Both the position numbers and the translations under genes were made by a program. The notes beneath the pieces are model-generated. The model was not told the DNA's origin, searched no databases, and saw only the letters and a list, made by a program, of their open reading frames with translations. A stretch of 64,000 nucleotides of DNA from Leptasterias polaris (lineage: Eukaryota > Echinodermata > Asteroidea > Forcipulatida > Asteriidae), in the NCBI GenBank assembly GCA_037783415.1, contig JAZGTN010000062.1, positions 1,961,501-2,025,500 on the forward strand, in the 5' to 3' direction. Within the stretch, counting starts at the first letter, position 1, and every line of letters starts with the position of its first letter. This document shows, piece by piece, positions 55,536 through 64,000 of the stretch.

Positions 55536-56035
55536 TTTTGGTAAGGCGGGAAGTGGAAAAGATTATTCGTAACAGAATGCCTTAAAATTTGCCAAAGATT
55601 ACTTGAAACTTTATGTTATGTCTGGTTCAGCCTCACTCCATGGGCTGCGCGACGTATCGATACCTCTCGTCACTAACACCTGGTAGGGATGTGCTGAAAA
55701 ACAATGCTGATTGGCTCCTGATACTGACTGATTTGCATGCACGCTTGTTGTAAAATTTCAGGCAATAGTATGCCGCTTGTTTGTTGCTTAGTGTTAAAAT
55801 GCAAGTGTTTTGACGGGTTTCCATTTCAGATGAATCATGTTTTTACACGGTCACCCTAAACTGCATATAGTTAGACATGTCACAAGATCAAAGAAGAATG
55901 AGAGGGGACCAGTTGCTCTTTGATTATTGCCTCTTTTGTTGGCTATCATATGAGTGCCTGTGTAGAGCGGATCAACCACAGGCCTACATAAAATGTACTA
56001 TATATTACATTAGCATATATTTAAATAAACCAGTA

Positions 56036-56196
56036 CCAGGGCTCGATTTCACGAAGAGCTAAGATTGATCTTAACTGTGTATCAATCTTAATTGCTAAGC
56101 AAAGTTTGATGTCACAATGCAAATCGCTATGGTGATATTGACAGCTCATCTTAAAGATGAGTCTAATGGCTTTGTGAAATCAAGCACAGGGCTTAT
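56036..56196. repeat. Foldback element, family D relative
   Basis: CAGGGCTCGATTTCACGAAG and GGCTTTGTGAAATCAAGCAC ends with inner TCTTAACTG/TAAGATT words. Confidence 0.55.
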
Positions 56197-56280
56197 GAGC
56201 GAGCAAGGAACAAGGAAGGAGGTTGTGACAGGTTGGTTAGAGAACCAATCATACTGACTGTAAACAACAAATGATTCAGC

Positions 56281-56640
56281 AGTACACATGATTCCAGAAT
56301 CCCAAAGCATATGTTCTATGGAGACCTCTCCATTGGAAGAAGAAACGGAGGAAGATCTCGCAAGAGGTACAAGGACATCACACATGCTGGCATCCCTCCC
56401 AAAGAGTTGGAGCAGCGTGCTCAGGATCGGTCTGGTTGACGCGCCCTCACATGTCAGGCCCTTGACAGCTTCGAGGAGCAGAGAAGAGCAGTCCTCATCA
56501 CTGCCCGAGGGAGTAGAAAGGTGGCAGCTGCAGCTGTGCCTGCTGTACCAGGACACTTCCTATGCTCCCACTAAGGACGGCTGTGCCACTCAGGAATAGA
56601 CACAAAAGGCGACTGGAGTTATGTGACTCACGTTGGGTAA
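56281..56640 (+). pseudogene. LINE C-terminal relic (zinc-finger end of ORF2)
   Basis: Reads RIPKHMFYGDLSIGRRNGGR then SRKRYKDITHAGIPP and ELEQRAQDRSG, a stop where a tryptophan is expected, then EEQRRAVLITARGSRK and a cysteine/histidine remnant with another stop. This pattern is the C-terminal tail of non-LTR retrotransposon polyproteins with a C2H2-like finger. The 3' part is broken by a foldback element from about 56594. Confidence 0.7.
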
Positions 56641-56830
56641 ACAATGTAAACAAACCAAGCAAGCAATGCACGGTGAGCATGGGATAGCATGGCTGCTTCC
56701 CACCTTACAGCAGAAGCGCTCGGAAGCAGCCATGCATTTCCATTCACGCTGCGCGTTGCTTTTCTTGGTTTTGTTTACATTGTATGCCCACTGTGGGTCA
56801 CGTGACTGCAGTCGCCGATTGTGTCTATTG
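56594..56830. repeat. Foldback element with ATAGACACAA arms
   Basis: Arms of about 60 bases: ATAGACACAAAAGGCGACTG ... AACAATGTAAACAAA and inverted TTTGTTTACATTGTATGCCC ... CAGTCGCCGATTGTGTCTAT. A second inner hairpin: GGGATAGCATGGCTGCTTCC against GGAAGCAGCCATGC. Confidence 0.88.
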
Positions 56831-57012
56831 GACTCCACTGATTGTGCAAACATGTTATTGTCGGATTCAACCATCGTTGGATTTGACGGACTTCCTCTAC
56901 GCATGATGAACTAAATCAATGCAGGGGTATACACACTACAGTGCATTAGCAAGAGACTGCACAGCTTGAATCCCACTTCCTAACAAAAGCCTTGCATTTA
57001 GATTTGGTTATC

Positions 57013-57186
57013 AGTAGACCTTATGCATTGACGTCACCAAGCCGCCATCTTAGAGGTAAACTAATGATGAAACAATGGAAACGCGCTGATTTGTACGCGC
57101 GGCGCACAGGACTGGCCAATGAACATCTTCCTTTTGACCTCTAGGCGAGGGCGCCCTACTCAAATGACGTCATATGCATAAGGTCT
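57013..57186. repeat. Foldback element with GCCGCCATCTT
   Basis: TAGACCTTATGCATTGACGT and TGACGTCATATGCATAAGGT + CTA as ends. Contains GCCGCCATCTTAGAGGTAAA and an inverted TTTGACCTCTAGGCG. Confidence 0.85.
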
Positions 57187-57196
57187 ATCCCTAATC

Positions 57197-57420
57197 ATGA
57201 CAGCGGCATGTTATGGCGGAGCGGTTAGTGCACCAGACTCAAGTTCTGGTGGCAAAATCATCGGGGTGTGGGTTCGAATCCTGGTCATGACCCTTGTGAC
57301 CTTGAGCAGGACATTTAACAATAATTGCTTCTCTTCACCGAGGAGTAAATGGGTACCTGTTAGGGCTGAGATGGTTCTTGTCATTGATTCAGTTTGAAGC
57401 GCTACTGTATACTGAGTTGC
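57197..57420 (+). repeat. tRNA-Leu-derived SINE, 3' body type 2, partial
   Basis: GGCGGAGCGGTTAGTGCACC, GACTCAAGTTCTGGTGGC, GTGGGTTCGAATCCTGGTCA; body GAGTAAATGGGTACCTGTTA. Confidence 0.85.
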
Positions 57421-57762
57421 GAGTGTGAGGAAAATGGCCTGTCCTAAGCTGCAGAGGGCGCTCTGTACTGTGAATCGCTCCTGTAGACTCCTTGCATATG
57501 ATGTTACAAGCACAAAACAGTCCTGTCACTGAGGTCAACTGGCTGAGAGTGATGTGCAGCGTGTACATGCCTTTAACTTTTTCAGTGACTGGCCAGCAGG
57601 ACCAGTTAGCTTTTCATTTCACTGGTCCTCCAGCTTTTTTGTCCATACTTGACATTAAATAGAGATGCTTTTCAACACTGAACTAGCCAGCCGGACCACT
57701 TGGAGAGAATTTTGACTGGTCCTCCGGTGTTTGAACTGGCATTTGGCCACCAGACCACTGTT

Positions 57763-57830
57763 AAGGGAGAATGCTGCATGCATGCATATTTCCATTGTTT
57801 GACATCAAAGATGGCGGCTAATGCAATGTC
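57763..57830. repeat. Half of a GATGGCGGC foldback element
   Basis: CCATTGTTTGACATCAAAGA followed by TGGCGGCTAATGCAATG, matching one arm of 9700-9853. Lies 75 bases before exon I. Confidence 0.6.
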
Positions 57831-57904
57831 CATGTCTTTATTCTTGTATCATCATTTGAAAATTGCTAACAATTTTTCTGTTTGATTTGTCCTGTCATGC
57901 TCAG

Positions 57905-58047
57905 GTGCTGACGGTCTTCTCGGCGTCCAACTACTATGAGATGGGAAGCAACAAGGGAGCATACATCAAACTGGGTACAGACCTCAAACCTCACTGTGTG
58001 CAGTACATGGCCTCCAAGTCACATCAGAAACTCTCCATGGCTCAGAG
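57905..58047 (+). CDS. PPEF: PPEF exon I: SASNYYE, end of phosphatase domain
   Basis: Acceptor ATGCTCAG, donor GTATGG. It gives 47 codons plus two bases: [20 protein letters not shown] closes the catalytic domain (SxxNY is the beta12-13 loop of PPP phosphatases), followed by [17 protein letters not shown] and SMAQR. PPEF proteins have S in place of the P of PP1/PP2A SAPNY, as here. The arginine codon at the end is split by intron 9. Confidence 0.95.
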
Positions 58048-58151
58048 GTATGGAGCGATTCATGTTTTGGCCAAATTCCTGTCTCATGGCTGTAAGGTCA
58101 GATCAGGAAGGCAGTGATTCCATGGTTACTCCTTGTACAGTAATAAAAGTT

Positions 58152-58610
58152 ATCATGGCCGAGCGGTCTAGTCCACCGAACTTAAGTTCTGGTGGCTAAG
58201 TCATCGGGGTGTGGGTTCAAATCCCGGTTGTGATACTTGTGTCCTTGGATCGATGGTAGAGAGCAGTTCCATGGTTACTCACTTTTCATTGATAAAGGAT
58301 CATGGCTGAGCGGTCTAGTGCATCAGACTCAAGTTCTGGTGGCTGAGTCATCGGGGTGTGGGTTCGAGTCGCGGTCATGACACTTGTGTCCTTGAGCAAG
58401 ACACTTAACCATAATTGCTTCTCTTCAACTAGGAGTAAATGGGTACATGTAAGGGCAGAGATGGTTCTTGTGATTGACTTAGCTTGATGTGTTACTAACT
58501 CAACTTCGCAGGCTGTATACTCCCCAGAGAGCTGAGATGGTTTAAGGAATGAAACAAATGTCCCAGTGACTGGAAAATATTGATCATGCACCATTGTCAA
58601 GAGATGACTT
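58152..58610 (+). repeat. Two tRNA-Leu SINEs in tandem
   Basis: A truncated head at 58152-58245 (TCATGGCCGAGCGGTCTAGT ... GGTTCAAATCCCGG) followed by a nearly full copy at 58300-58600 with body GGCTGTATACTCCCCAGAGA. Confidence 0.85.
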
Positions 58611-58694
58611 TATTCTGTAAAAAAAGTCCATTTGATATTTTTCCTTTAGTACTTCCCTATGCCATATTTTATTTACATTCTTTGCAAATTTTTA

Positions 58695-59058
58695 TGAGAG
58701 ATTGCTTCACATCACAAGACCACGGACGGCAACTTCAAGGTGAGGGTTACACTTAACTGATTTGGGCTCTCAACCCGAATCAACTGCCACCAGGGACACA
58801 TTGCCACCTACTCCTTCAAGGGCTGAAACGGGGTTACCCCCTTCACAGTCCGTAAGGATGTAGGCATGGGTATCATCCACTAGGAGCCTGGCTGGTAGAG
58901 CAGAATGCACTACCCTTCCAACTTTTTACAAAGCAATTTTGGTTAAGTGCCTTGCTCAAAGGCACAAGTGTCATGACTGTAATTCGAACCCACACTCCGC
59001 TGCGGACAACACCAGAGCTTAGGTTCGGTGAACTAGACCGCTCAGCCATGACACACCA
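58695..59058 (-). repeat. tRNA-Leu-derived SINE, 3' body type 1
   Basis: Reverse of 44063-44435: GGATGTAGGCATGGGTATCA, ACTAGGAGCCTGGCTGGTAG, then the head ending near 59058. It occupies most of intron 9. Confidence 0.88.
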
Positions 59059-59195
59059 CTATGCAAATAAAGTATGCATGCGCGATTCAGTGTGCAACCA
59101 TGAGCATCAACATTTACAGATACCTGCTGATTGCTAATCAAGAACTTTAAATACAAAACTTGTGACTATGTTTTGATTAATTTTTTGTGTTGCAG

Positions 59196-59302
59196 GTTAA
59201 GCATTGTGGAGGAGTCAGCTATACGAGATCTAAGAGAGAAAATGGCGTCTAGCAAGTCTGGTCTAAAGCAAGGTTTTCAACAGTTTGATCCAAACAGTAC
59301 AG
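59196..59302 (+). CDS. PPEF: PPEF exon J: linker and start of first EF-hand-like loop
   Basis: Acceptor TTTGTGTTGCAG, donor GTACAT. Peptide LSIVEESAIRDLREKMASSK then FQQFDPNSTG. It aligns with RVEESALRALREKL of PPEF2 (from memory). The final residues start an EF-hand-like loop, DPNSTG, completed in the next exon. Introns 9 and 10 on either side are the shortest in the gene (1.15 and 0.46 kb). Confidence 0.93.
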
Positions 59303-59604
59303 GTACATTCCTTCAGAAAAATGTGTCATTCGTTTACACCTAAACTACCCCCTCTATTGAAATTTTGCCTGCTTGTGTGAGCCCTCTGAAGTCAGGGCAA
59401 AAAGCAAAATATTAGACTGCTGGTGTCGGATGCATTGCGTTCTGCATGAATTAGGTAAAGGATTGACGTCAAAGGTCACATAATTCAAAGGTGATTTGAC
59501 CCATAATCATGTCACTCCTAGTCCAAGGGCATAGCGTTCCCATTGAATACCAGTTTGCTATTTTGCATCAGTTGCTGATTGTTTATAGCTGTCTATGTTG
59601 TATG

Positions 59605-59755
59605 GCACATATTTGGCAGCACAGGCTGTATACTCCCCAGGGAGCCGAGATGGTGTAAGGAATGAAATTAATGGCCATGGGGTAATTATTGTGGAGCATC
59701 ACTGAGTGAATTTGAGCACTATGTAAGTAGCCACTATTTATTATATTATATTTGT
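59605..59755 (+). repeat. SINE 3' body type 2, fragment
   Basis: CAGGCTGTATACTCCCCAGG, GAGCCGAGATGGTGTAAGGA, ending in TATTATATTATA. Confidence 0.7.
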
Positions 59756-59766
59756 TTTTTTATCAG

Positions 59767-59870
59767 GGTATGTAACGCTAACACAATGGGCCCATGTGAT
59801 GGAAGAGGTACTAGAGTTAACCATCCCATGGCGTACACTGAGGGACAAACTCATACGAGTCAATGACCAG
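59767..59870 (+). CDS. PPEF: PPEF exon K: degenerate EF-hand and WRTL helix
   Basis: Acceptor TTTTTTATCAG, donor GTAAAA. Two bases complete a glycine codon, then YVTLTQWAHVMEEVLELTIP and WRTLRDKLIRVNDQ. With the previous exon the loop reads D-P-N-S-T-G-Y-V-T-L-T-Q; position 12 is glutamine where a calcium-binding EF-hand has glutamate, so this hand is probably weak or non-binding, as also in vertebrate PPEF. The IPWRTL stretch is a good family landmark. Confidence 0.93.
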
Positions 59871-60117
59871 GTAAAACCAAGAAAGAGTACACTTAGACCC
59901 TAGCTGGTACTAGTAGATGCATACTTTATCAAGGCATAGTTTGCATTTTTCAAGTTGAAGATGTCCAGATTTACCTCAATTGGGCCTTGTCTGAAGTAGT
60001 AGCTATGGCTGTTGCCAAGGGTTTTGCTATGGGTAGCCTATGCTTCAAAAGGGCCAAGTCTAATAGATGTTAATTTTTCATCGGGGATAATGAATTTAAG
60101 TTGGGCCTAATTGGAAT

Positions 60118-60345
60118 TTAAGGGCCTAACTTCATGGCTCTGCTTACCGTAAGCAAAGAATTAGCAGGGAATTCCGCGCTAACGTCAAGCTTATTTCACG
60201 GGTAAGCAGGGAATGTTTGCCTGTGCATGTGCATTCTTTGCTTACACAGCTAGCGCAGAAATTCGGCGCTTGCAGAGTAAGCGGAGAATGGTGATCGTAA
60301 GCACAGAATTCGGCGTTAAACAGAGCCATGATATTGGGCACAGGT
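60118..60345. repeat. Foldback family D variant
   Basis: GGGCCTAACTTCATGGCTCT and CAGAGCCATGATATTGGGC ends; inner GTAAGCAAAGAATT/GAATTCGGCG words. The start of the window (1-40) is the end of another such copy. Confidence 0.75.
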
Positions 60346-60710
60346 GTTAACCTGGTGGTCAAGCCAAACCAGGCCCATAGCTTCCAATTCGGACACGGTC
60401 TTATACCCATATGAATCTAAAGTTGCCTTTGGGTCGAACTGCTTTTTGCTTGCACTGTGGTGGAACAGTAGGATTTGGTTCTGCTTTTGCGACTTGATTT
60501 TTTTCTGAAGGCGACTGATGCTGATTGTCTTAACACCATAGTAATTATATACTTGTAAACAATCGGCGACTGATATGTCCCCGACGGTATTAGCTCAGGC
60601 TGTTTTTGTGTCATCACAAGGTCGACCTGAAGGCCTCTTTAGGGCATACATAAAAGAGGTGTATAGATACTTGAAATCAGCGTCTTGGCTATCAGGGAAG
60701 TTTTCTATAA
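60346..60710. other. Intron 11, no recognised feature
   Basis: Nothing recognised. Confidence 0.35.
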
Positions 60711-60711
60711 T

Positions 60712-61420
60712 TTGATGATGATGATGATGATTCACAGCATTTGTATGGCGCCATTTATCTGTTTCAAAAAACATTCAAAGGCGCGAGCTCCTCCAATAAA
60801 GTTAGCTTTTAAATGTCTGAAGGAAGATGTGAGTCTTGAGCGAAGCTTTGAAGTGGTCCAGGTTGTCAATTTCGCGAAGAAATGATGGGAGGGAGTTCCA
60901 CAGGCGAGGAGCAATAGAGGAAAATGCCCGGCCTCCATATCTCTTGAGATGAGTAATGGGCATCTGGAGAGTAAGGCCAGATGAGCGAAGACCAGGGCGA
61001 AGATGACGCCGCTCAATTAAAGATGACACATATCCTGGGGCCTGACCATGGATTGCCTTGAATGTGATCAGCAGGACCTTGAATTCAATTCTGCTCTTGA
61101 CAGGAAGCCAATGCAGCTCAGCCAGGACAGGAGAGATGTGATCATGCTTCCTCAGCCCAGTAAGCAAACGTGCTGCTGCATTCTGTACTGCTTGAAGTCT
61201 GTTCAAGGTTGCAGAAGGAAGGCCAGCTAGAAGACTGTTACAGAAATCAAGTCTAGAGGAAATAAGTGAATGGATGAGGCTTTCTGCTGCCGTCCTCGTA
61301 AGCAATGGTCTAATAATTTGAATGGACTTTTCGACCCTAGCAGAGTCTTTCTTGAAGGCTAATTTCAAATTTAAGCTGTAACTTGTGACTAAACGAGTCA
61401 TTGTACCTGACATTGTTCAA
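60712..61420 (-). pseudogene. CR1/L2-like LINE, C-terminal RT region with foreign 5' join
   Basis: The minus-strand frame 60802-61413 contains LTRTAAESLIHSLISSRLDF, CNSLLAGLPSATLNRLQAVQ, NAAARLLTGLRKHDHISPVL, ELHWLPVKSRIEFKVLLITF and YGGRAFSSIAPRLWNSLPSF, ending LKTHIFLQTFKS and a stop. A GATGAT-type microsatellite (60713-60731) is the 3' tail. This is the C-terminal third of a CR1/L2-type reverse transcriptase ORF. The frame's N-terminal segment includes KDSARVEKS, encoded by the Penelope-type terminal signature (61327-61360), so the open frame is a chance fusion of two relics. Confidence 0.88.
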
Positions 61421-61895
61421 ATCAAAATCTTAAATGGCCTGGTGCAAATATCCCTCACTTACAGCATGATTGTAAAATCAAGAACTTCAATAATTATCAG
61501 CACGCAGTATTCGTGAACAACTTAAGATCAATCTTTTGTTTGCTGGAGGTTTGTTTTTTTTCCTTCCCACTCATTCCACTTCCCACTCCTGCCTCATTGT
61601 AAATGGGTCACAGAAGCATTATAGGGTTCTGTACTCCACTTGAATGTTGGTTTGTAAACATTACAATCTTGCTTTCCAAAGTTACCCACAGTGGACCAAC
61701 TCTGAGGTGGTCGCTTCCCATCCCTTGCCATTGAGGTGACATTGCAAGCAAAGTTGACCATACACAACAGATTGCTGGGACTGGCCAAAGTACCTCTTTA
61801 TAACAGGAACACTGTTTAAAGAGGACAGCAAAACAAAGAAACACAAAGAAGGAATGAGTTTCAGGACCTCAGAATGTACTCTTTATAAGCATTGC
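61421..61895. other. Intron 11, no recognised feature
   Basis: No recognised frame or repeat. Confidence 0.35.
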
Positions 61896-62290
61896 TCTTT
61901 ATTATTATTATTATTATTTTATTTGCCATAACAGTACAAAACAAAATACAAGACAATATACCCCGAGATGGGCGAGGGACAACAAAAGCAAATACATACT
62001 ATGATCCGTAGATCTGTTGCCCCACATCTGGGGTACACAATGAAATAAATATAGATTTAAACATATAATATAGTACACGCAATAATAAAAGCAGATAATT
62101 ATACAAAACCAATAATAAATAAATAATAAATAACTAATTTATAAAACGAAAATAAATGAGTAAAATAACAGTAAAAGTAAAGATAAACAAATAAAGAAGT
62201 ATGTATATAAATAAATAAATAAATAAACTTGTTAATAAATAAAAACGATTTAAATAAAAACGATTTAAAATATTGCACAAGTGAATGGGC
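61896..62290. repeat. (ATT)n plus A-rich LINE-tail-like sequence
   Basis: TTATTATTATTATTATTATT at 61899, then TACAAAACAAAATACAAGAC and long AAT/AAAT-rich stretch. Reverse orientation LINE 3' end is the likely source. Confidence 0.45.
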
Positions 62291-62465
62291 TATAGCAGGC
62301 TATTAAAAGGGTGGACTAAATGACTTTATAATGAGGGTTGACTGTATCAACGATTTTTTAAATTGTAGTCCGACTTGGAGTTTAACTTTTGTTTAGAACC
62401 TCCTTGAAAATACCCTCAATGGTAAGTTGTTGGATAAATTGTAGTATCTTTGTTATGATGATCAG

Positions 62466-62607
62466 GGTATGGTTGAATACGAGTCCTGTATGGAGGTGGA
62501 GCTGATGATAGGGGGACTGAGTGAGGGACCCAGCGTCACCGAGGTGCTGTATCGAAACAAGAACAGCCTGGAGACGATATTCAGAGCTATGGACAGGGAT
62601 CATTCAG
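62466..62607 (+). CDS. PPEF: PPEF exon L: start of canonical EF-hand, gene continues off window
   Basis: Acceptor TGATGATCAG, donor GTAAGA. 47 codons plus one base: GMVEYESCMEVELMI, then TEVLYRNKNSLETIFRAMDR and DHSG. The block LETxYRNRSxLExIFxxxDxDHSG is a PPEF signature; DRDHSG begins a canonical EF-hand loop whose second half must be in a following exon. I find no such exon between 62608 and 64000, so the gene extends beyond the window by about 70 residues plus any 3' UTR. Confidence 0.93.
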
Positions 62608-63019
62608 GTAAGAGATTCACACGCAGATATATTTTCTTTGGTTTCTTCAAAGCTGGGGTTATAGCTGTTGCTGATGAGCAAAAATGCAAGCCGGTGTGGC
62701 AGGAGATTCTGTCCCTCCATATGACAAAATGTGTGGAAACTTTGTCTGATAGCGCCCTCTTTTGAATCAACTTCCTTCAGCCCATGTTAATTTATCAGGT
62801 GGGAGACACACACACCGGGGAACAAATCCTCTGTGACACTGGCTCACTACTTTTGTCATGACTAAAACTTAAGTCACAATTGAACATTCATTGCAAGTCT
62901 GAAAAGCCTTCCTTTTTCTTGTCTTCATTTCGACCAGTATCCTTTAGTAAGAGGTAACTATAAATAAATAAATAGTGAACTTGCGGGTACAAGTTACAAC
63001 CATGTAATAAAACTCTTTT

Positions 63020-63350
63020 GTGGGAGTGTTGGCTCTGAAAAGAGCCGGTTTGGTCTCAACGTTTCGAGCAGTATACAGCAATCCTTCACCGATCTTGAAC
63101 TCTTGGTGGCAGCAGATATGCCTCCATTACTGCGGTGTACCTGGGTGGTATTGCGCTGCCTAGCGACTGGTATAAGATTTGGGCTACACGGCGATCATTT
63201 GATCAGTCGCAGGTTATTGGACTTTCACTTTGCAAATCGCTTAAACCCGTCGCTAGGCAGCGCAGTACCGCAATAATGGCGGTATCTGCTGCCACCAAGA
63301 GTTCAAGATCGGTGAAGGATTGCTGTATACTCTGCTCTTCTTCAGGAGAA
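63020..63350 (-). ncRNA. Hammerhead-ribozyme-like motif split by a foldback insertion
   Basis: On the minus strand: TCTC, then CTGAAGA (63345-63339, canonical box CUGANGA), AGAGCAG (helix II strand), A and GTATAC, an insertion, GTATAC, TGCTC, then GAAAC (63065-63061) and GTT followed by GAGA, which can pair with the starting TCTC. Without the insertion helix II is GAGCAG/CTGCTC with a six-base loop. Hammerheads with a very short helix III (GAAACGTY) are known from Penelope-like retroelements. Just beyond lies GGCTCTTTTCAGAGCC, identical to the histone mRNA 3' stem-loop core. Confidence 0.6.
63076..63325. mobile_element. Foldback element inserted in hammerhead loop
   Basis: Arms CAGCAATCCTTCACCGATCT ... 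GGTGGCAGCAGATA and the inverted copy TATCTGCTGCCACC ... GGTGAAGGATTGCTG, about 60 bases each; inner GCGCTGCCTAGCGAC/GTCGCTAGGCAGCGC is also inverted. Flanked by TA within a duplicated GTATAC (63071-63076, 63325-63330). Confidence 0.85.
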
Positions 63351-63541
63351 ACTATCCTTTAGTAGTTAGGCACCTTTCAAGTCCAGTTATTATTATCATT
63401 GCGATATCACAGCGTAGACATGAAAGATCTTACTGGGCTACGTCCAGAGTTGGGCTATCTCCCGAAGCCTTAGATCTTGAGGGTCCTTTGCAGGATTCTT
63501 GCTGTTCCAAAAAGCACCGCCTTTTACTGAAGATTTGTTAA

Positions 63542-64000
63542 CCCTTTCAGCCCCAAGGGCGACTATTTGTTAAAAAGCTGTAGTTTTGTCCATGTTCACC
63601 CTCCATACCCAAGCTCACCATCATTGGAAAGAGAAAGATCGGATCTTTCCAATGACGGTAAAATAAAATAGGGTTGTTATTTTGCAATCGCTTCAAATTA
63701 GAGTAGAAAGATCCGAAGAGCCAAACACCTACGGAGCGCCATAAGGTTGTGTGCAAAAAATTGTTTGGGTTTTCAGAACACACTGAAGAAACAAAGACCA
63801 AGAACTTGAAAATTTTCTGGCTGATTTCAATGATTTTTGAATTATATGAAAGAAAAATCAATAAGTAAGACAATTTTTTTTATTCATTATGCTCTAAAAT
63901 AAAATCTTCAAGGTAATAATAGAGTTTGTAAAATCAAACTTTGAACACCAGCTTCCTGTTGTGTAAGAAAGTGTGATTCACGCTTGAGTGGTCAAAGAAC
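63542..64000 (+). mobile_element. TTAA-flanked element, left part, runs off window
   Basis: CCCTTTCAGCCCCAAGGGCG directly after TTAA (63538-63541), resembling the end of 25463-25968. The partner end is not in the window. Contains a GAAAGATCGGATCTTTC palindrome near 63632-63650. A 108-codon minus-strand frame inside is not recognised. Confidence 0.5.

Larger units (their letters stand above)
3523..62607 (+). other. PPEF: PPEF/rdgC-type phosphatase gene, span of recognised exons
   Basis: Twelve exons with consistent phases (3523-3650, 17664-17754, 20820-21086, 27031-27077, 40203-40369, 43647-43686, 50416-50577, 54634-54921, 57905-58047, 59196-59302, 59767-59870, 62466-62607) encode about 562 residues. 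Domain order is IQ motif, regulatory linker, PPP phosphatase core (GDxHG, GDxVDRG, GNHE, HGG, RSH and SxSNY motifs), then EF-hands. This order is diagnostic of PPEF1/PPEF2 of vertebrates and rdgC of flies, calmodulin- and calcium-linked phosphatases best known from sensory neurons; rdgC acts on rhodopsin. Known family members are about 650 to 750 residues, so a short N-terminal exon and the last roughly 70 residues are missing here. All introns inspected obey GT-AG. Invertebrates commonly have one such gene; assignment to PPEF1 or PPEF2 is not attempted. Confidence 0.96.

Noticed and set aside
56146..56556. 136-codon minus-strand frame rich in serine
   Set aside because: It is the reverse complement of the LINE relic on the plus strand, which has recognisable family blocks.
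63031..63046. A histone gene 3' end
   Set aside because: The stem-loop core matches but no histone coding sequence lies upstream on the minus strand; the block sits in a retroelement-like terminus.

Overview
This is a gene-poor, repeat-crowded stretch of an animal nuclear genome. Twelve GT-AG exons on the plus strand (3523 to 62607) read, in order and in phase, as one protein: a PPEF/rdgC-type serine/threonine phosphatase with an N-terminal IQ motif, a PPP catalytic domain and C-terminal EF-hands. About 1.69 kb of coding sequence is spread over 59 kb. The first coding exon (N-terminus) and the last exon or exons (end of the final EF-hand) were not found, so the gene is partial at both ends. 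The mix of tRNA-derived SINEs, Penelope-like elements (PLEs), CR1/L2-like LINE tails and many foldback elements suggests a marine invertebrate deuterostome, most likely an echinoderm. That assignment is inference from general familiarity with such repeats, not a database match.

Layout: 1-3522 is upstream sequence with a split foldback element carrying a 1.26 kb hAT-like insertion (744-2005) and a 20-bp minisatellite (2715-2984). Intron 1 (3651-17663) holds a PLE on the minus strand, its reverse transcriptase (about 11156-11905) and GIY-YIG endonuclease (7480-8017) separated by a 3.13 kb DNA element with 4-bp target duplication. Intron 2 onward is filled with palindromic elements carrying outward-facing tRNA-like genes, tRNA-Leu-derived SINEs, and foldback elements of several families. 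Intron 4 (27078-40202) has an exact 15-copy, 71-bp tandem array (29333-30397) and a pogo-like element (35883-37223) nested in another element. Introns 6 to 12 hold LINE relics at 50794-51377, 56281-56640 and 60712-61420, and a hammerhead-ribozyme-like motif split by a foldback insertion at 63031-63350.

Apart from the phosphatase I recognise no host protein gene. The other coding signals are retroelement relics. Nested insertions give a relative order of transposition at several loci. The most unusual items are the divergent tRNA-like foldback family, the split hammerhead next to a histone-type stem-loop, a 76-bp perfect-arm palindrome with a GC-rich triple repeat, and the 71-bp array.
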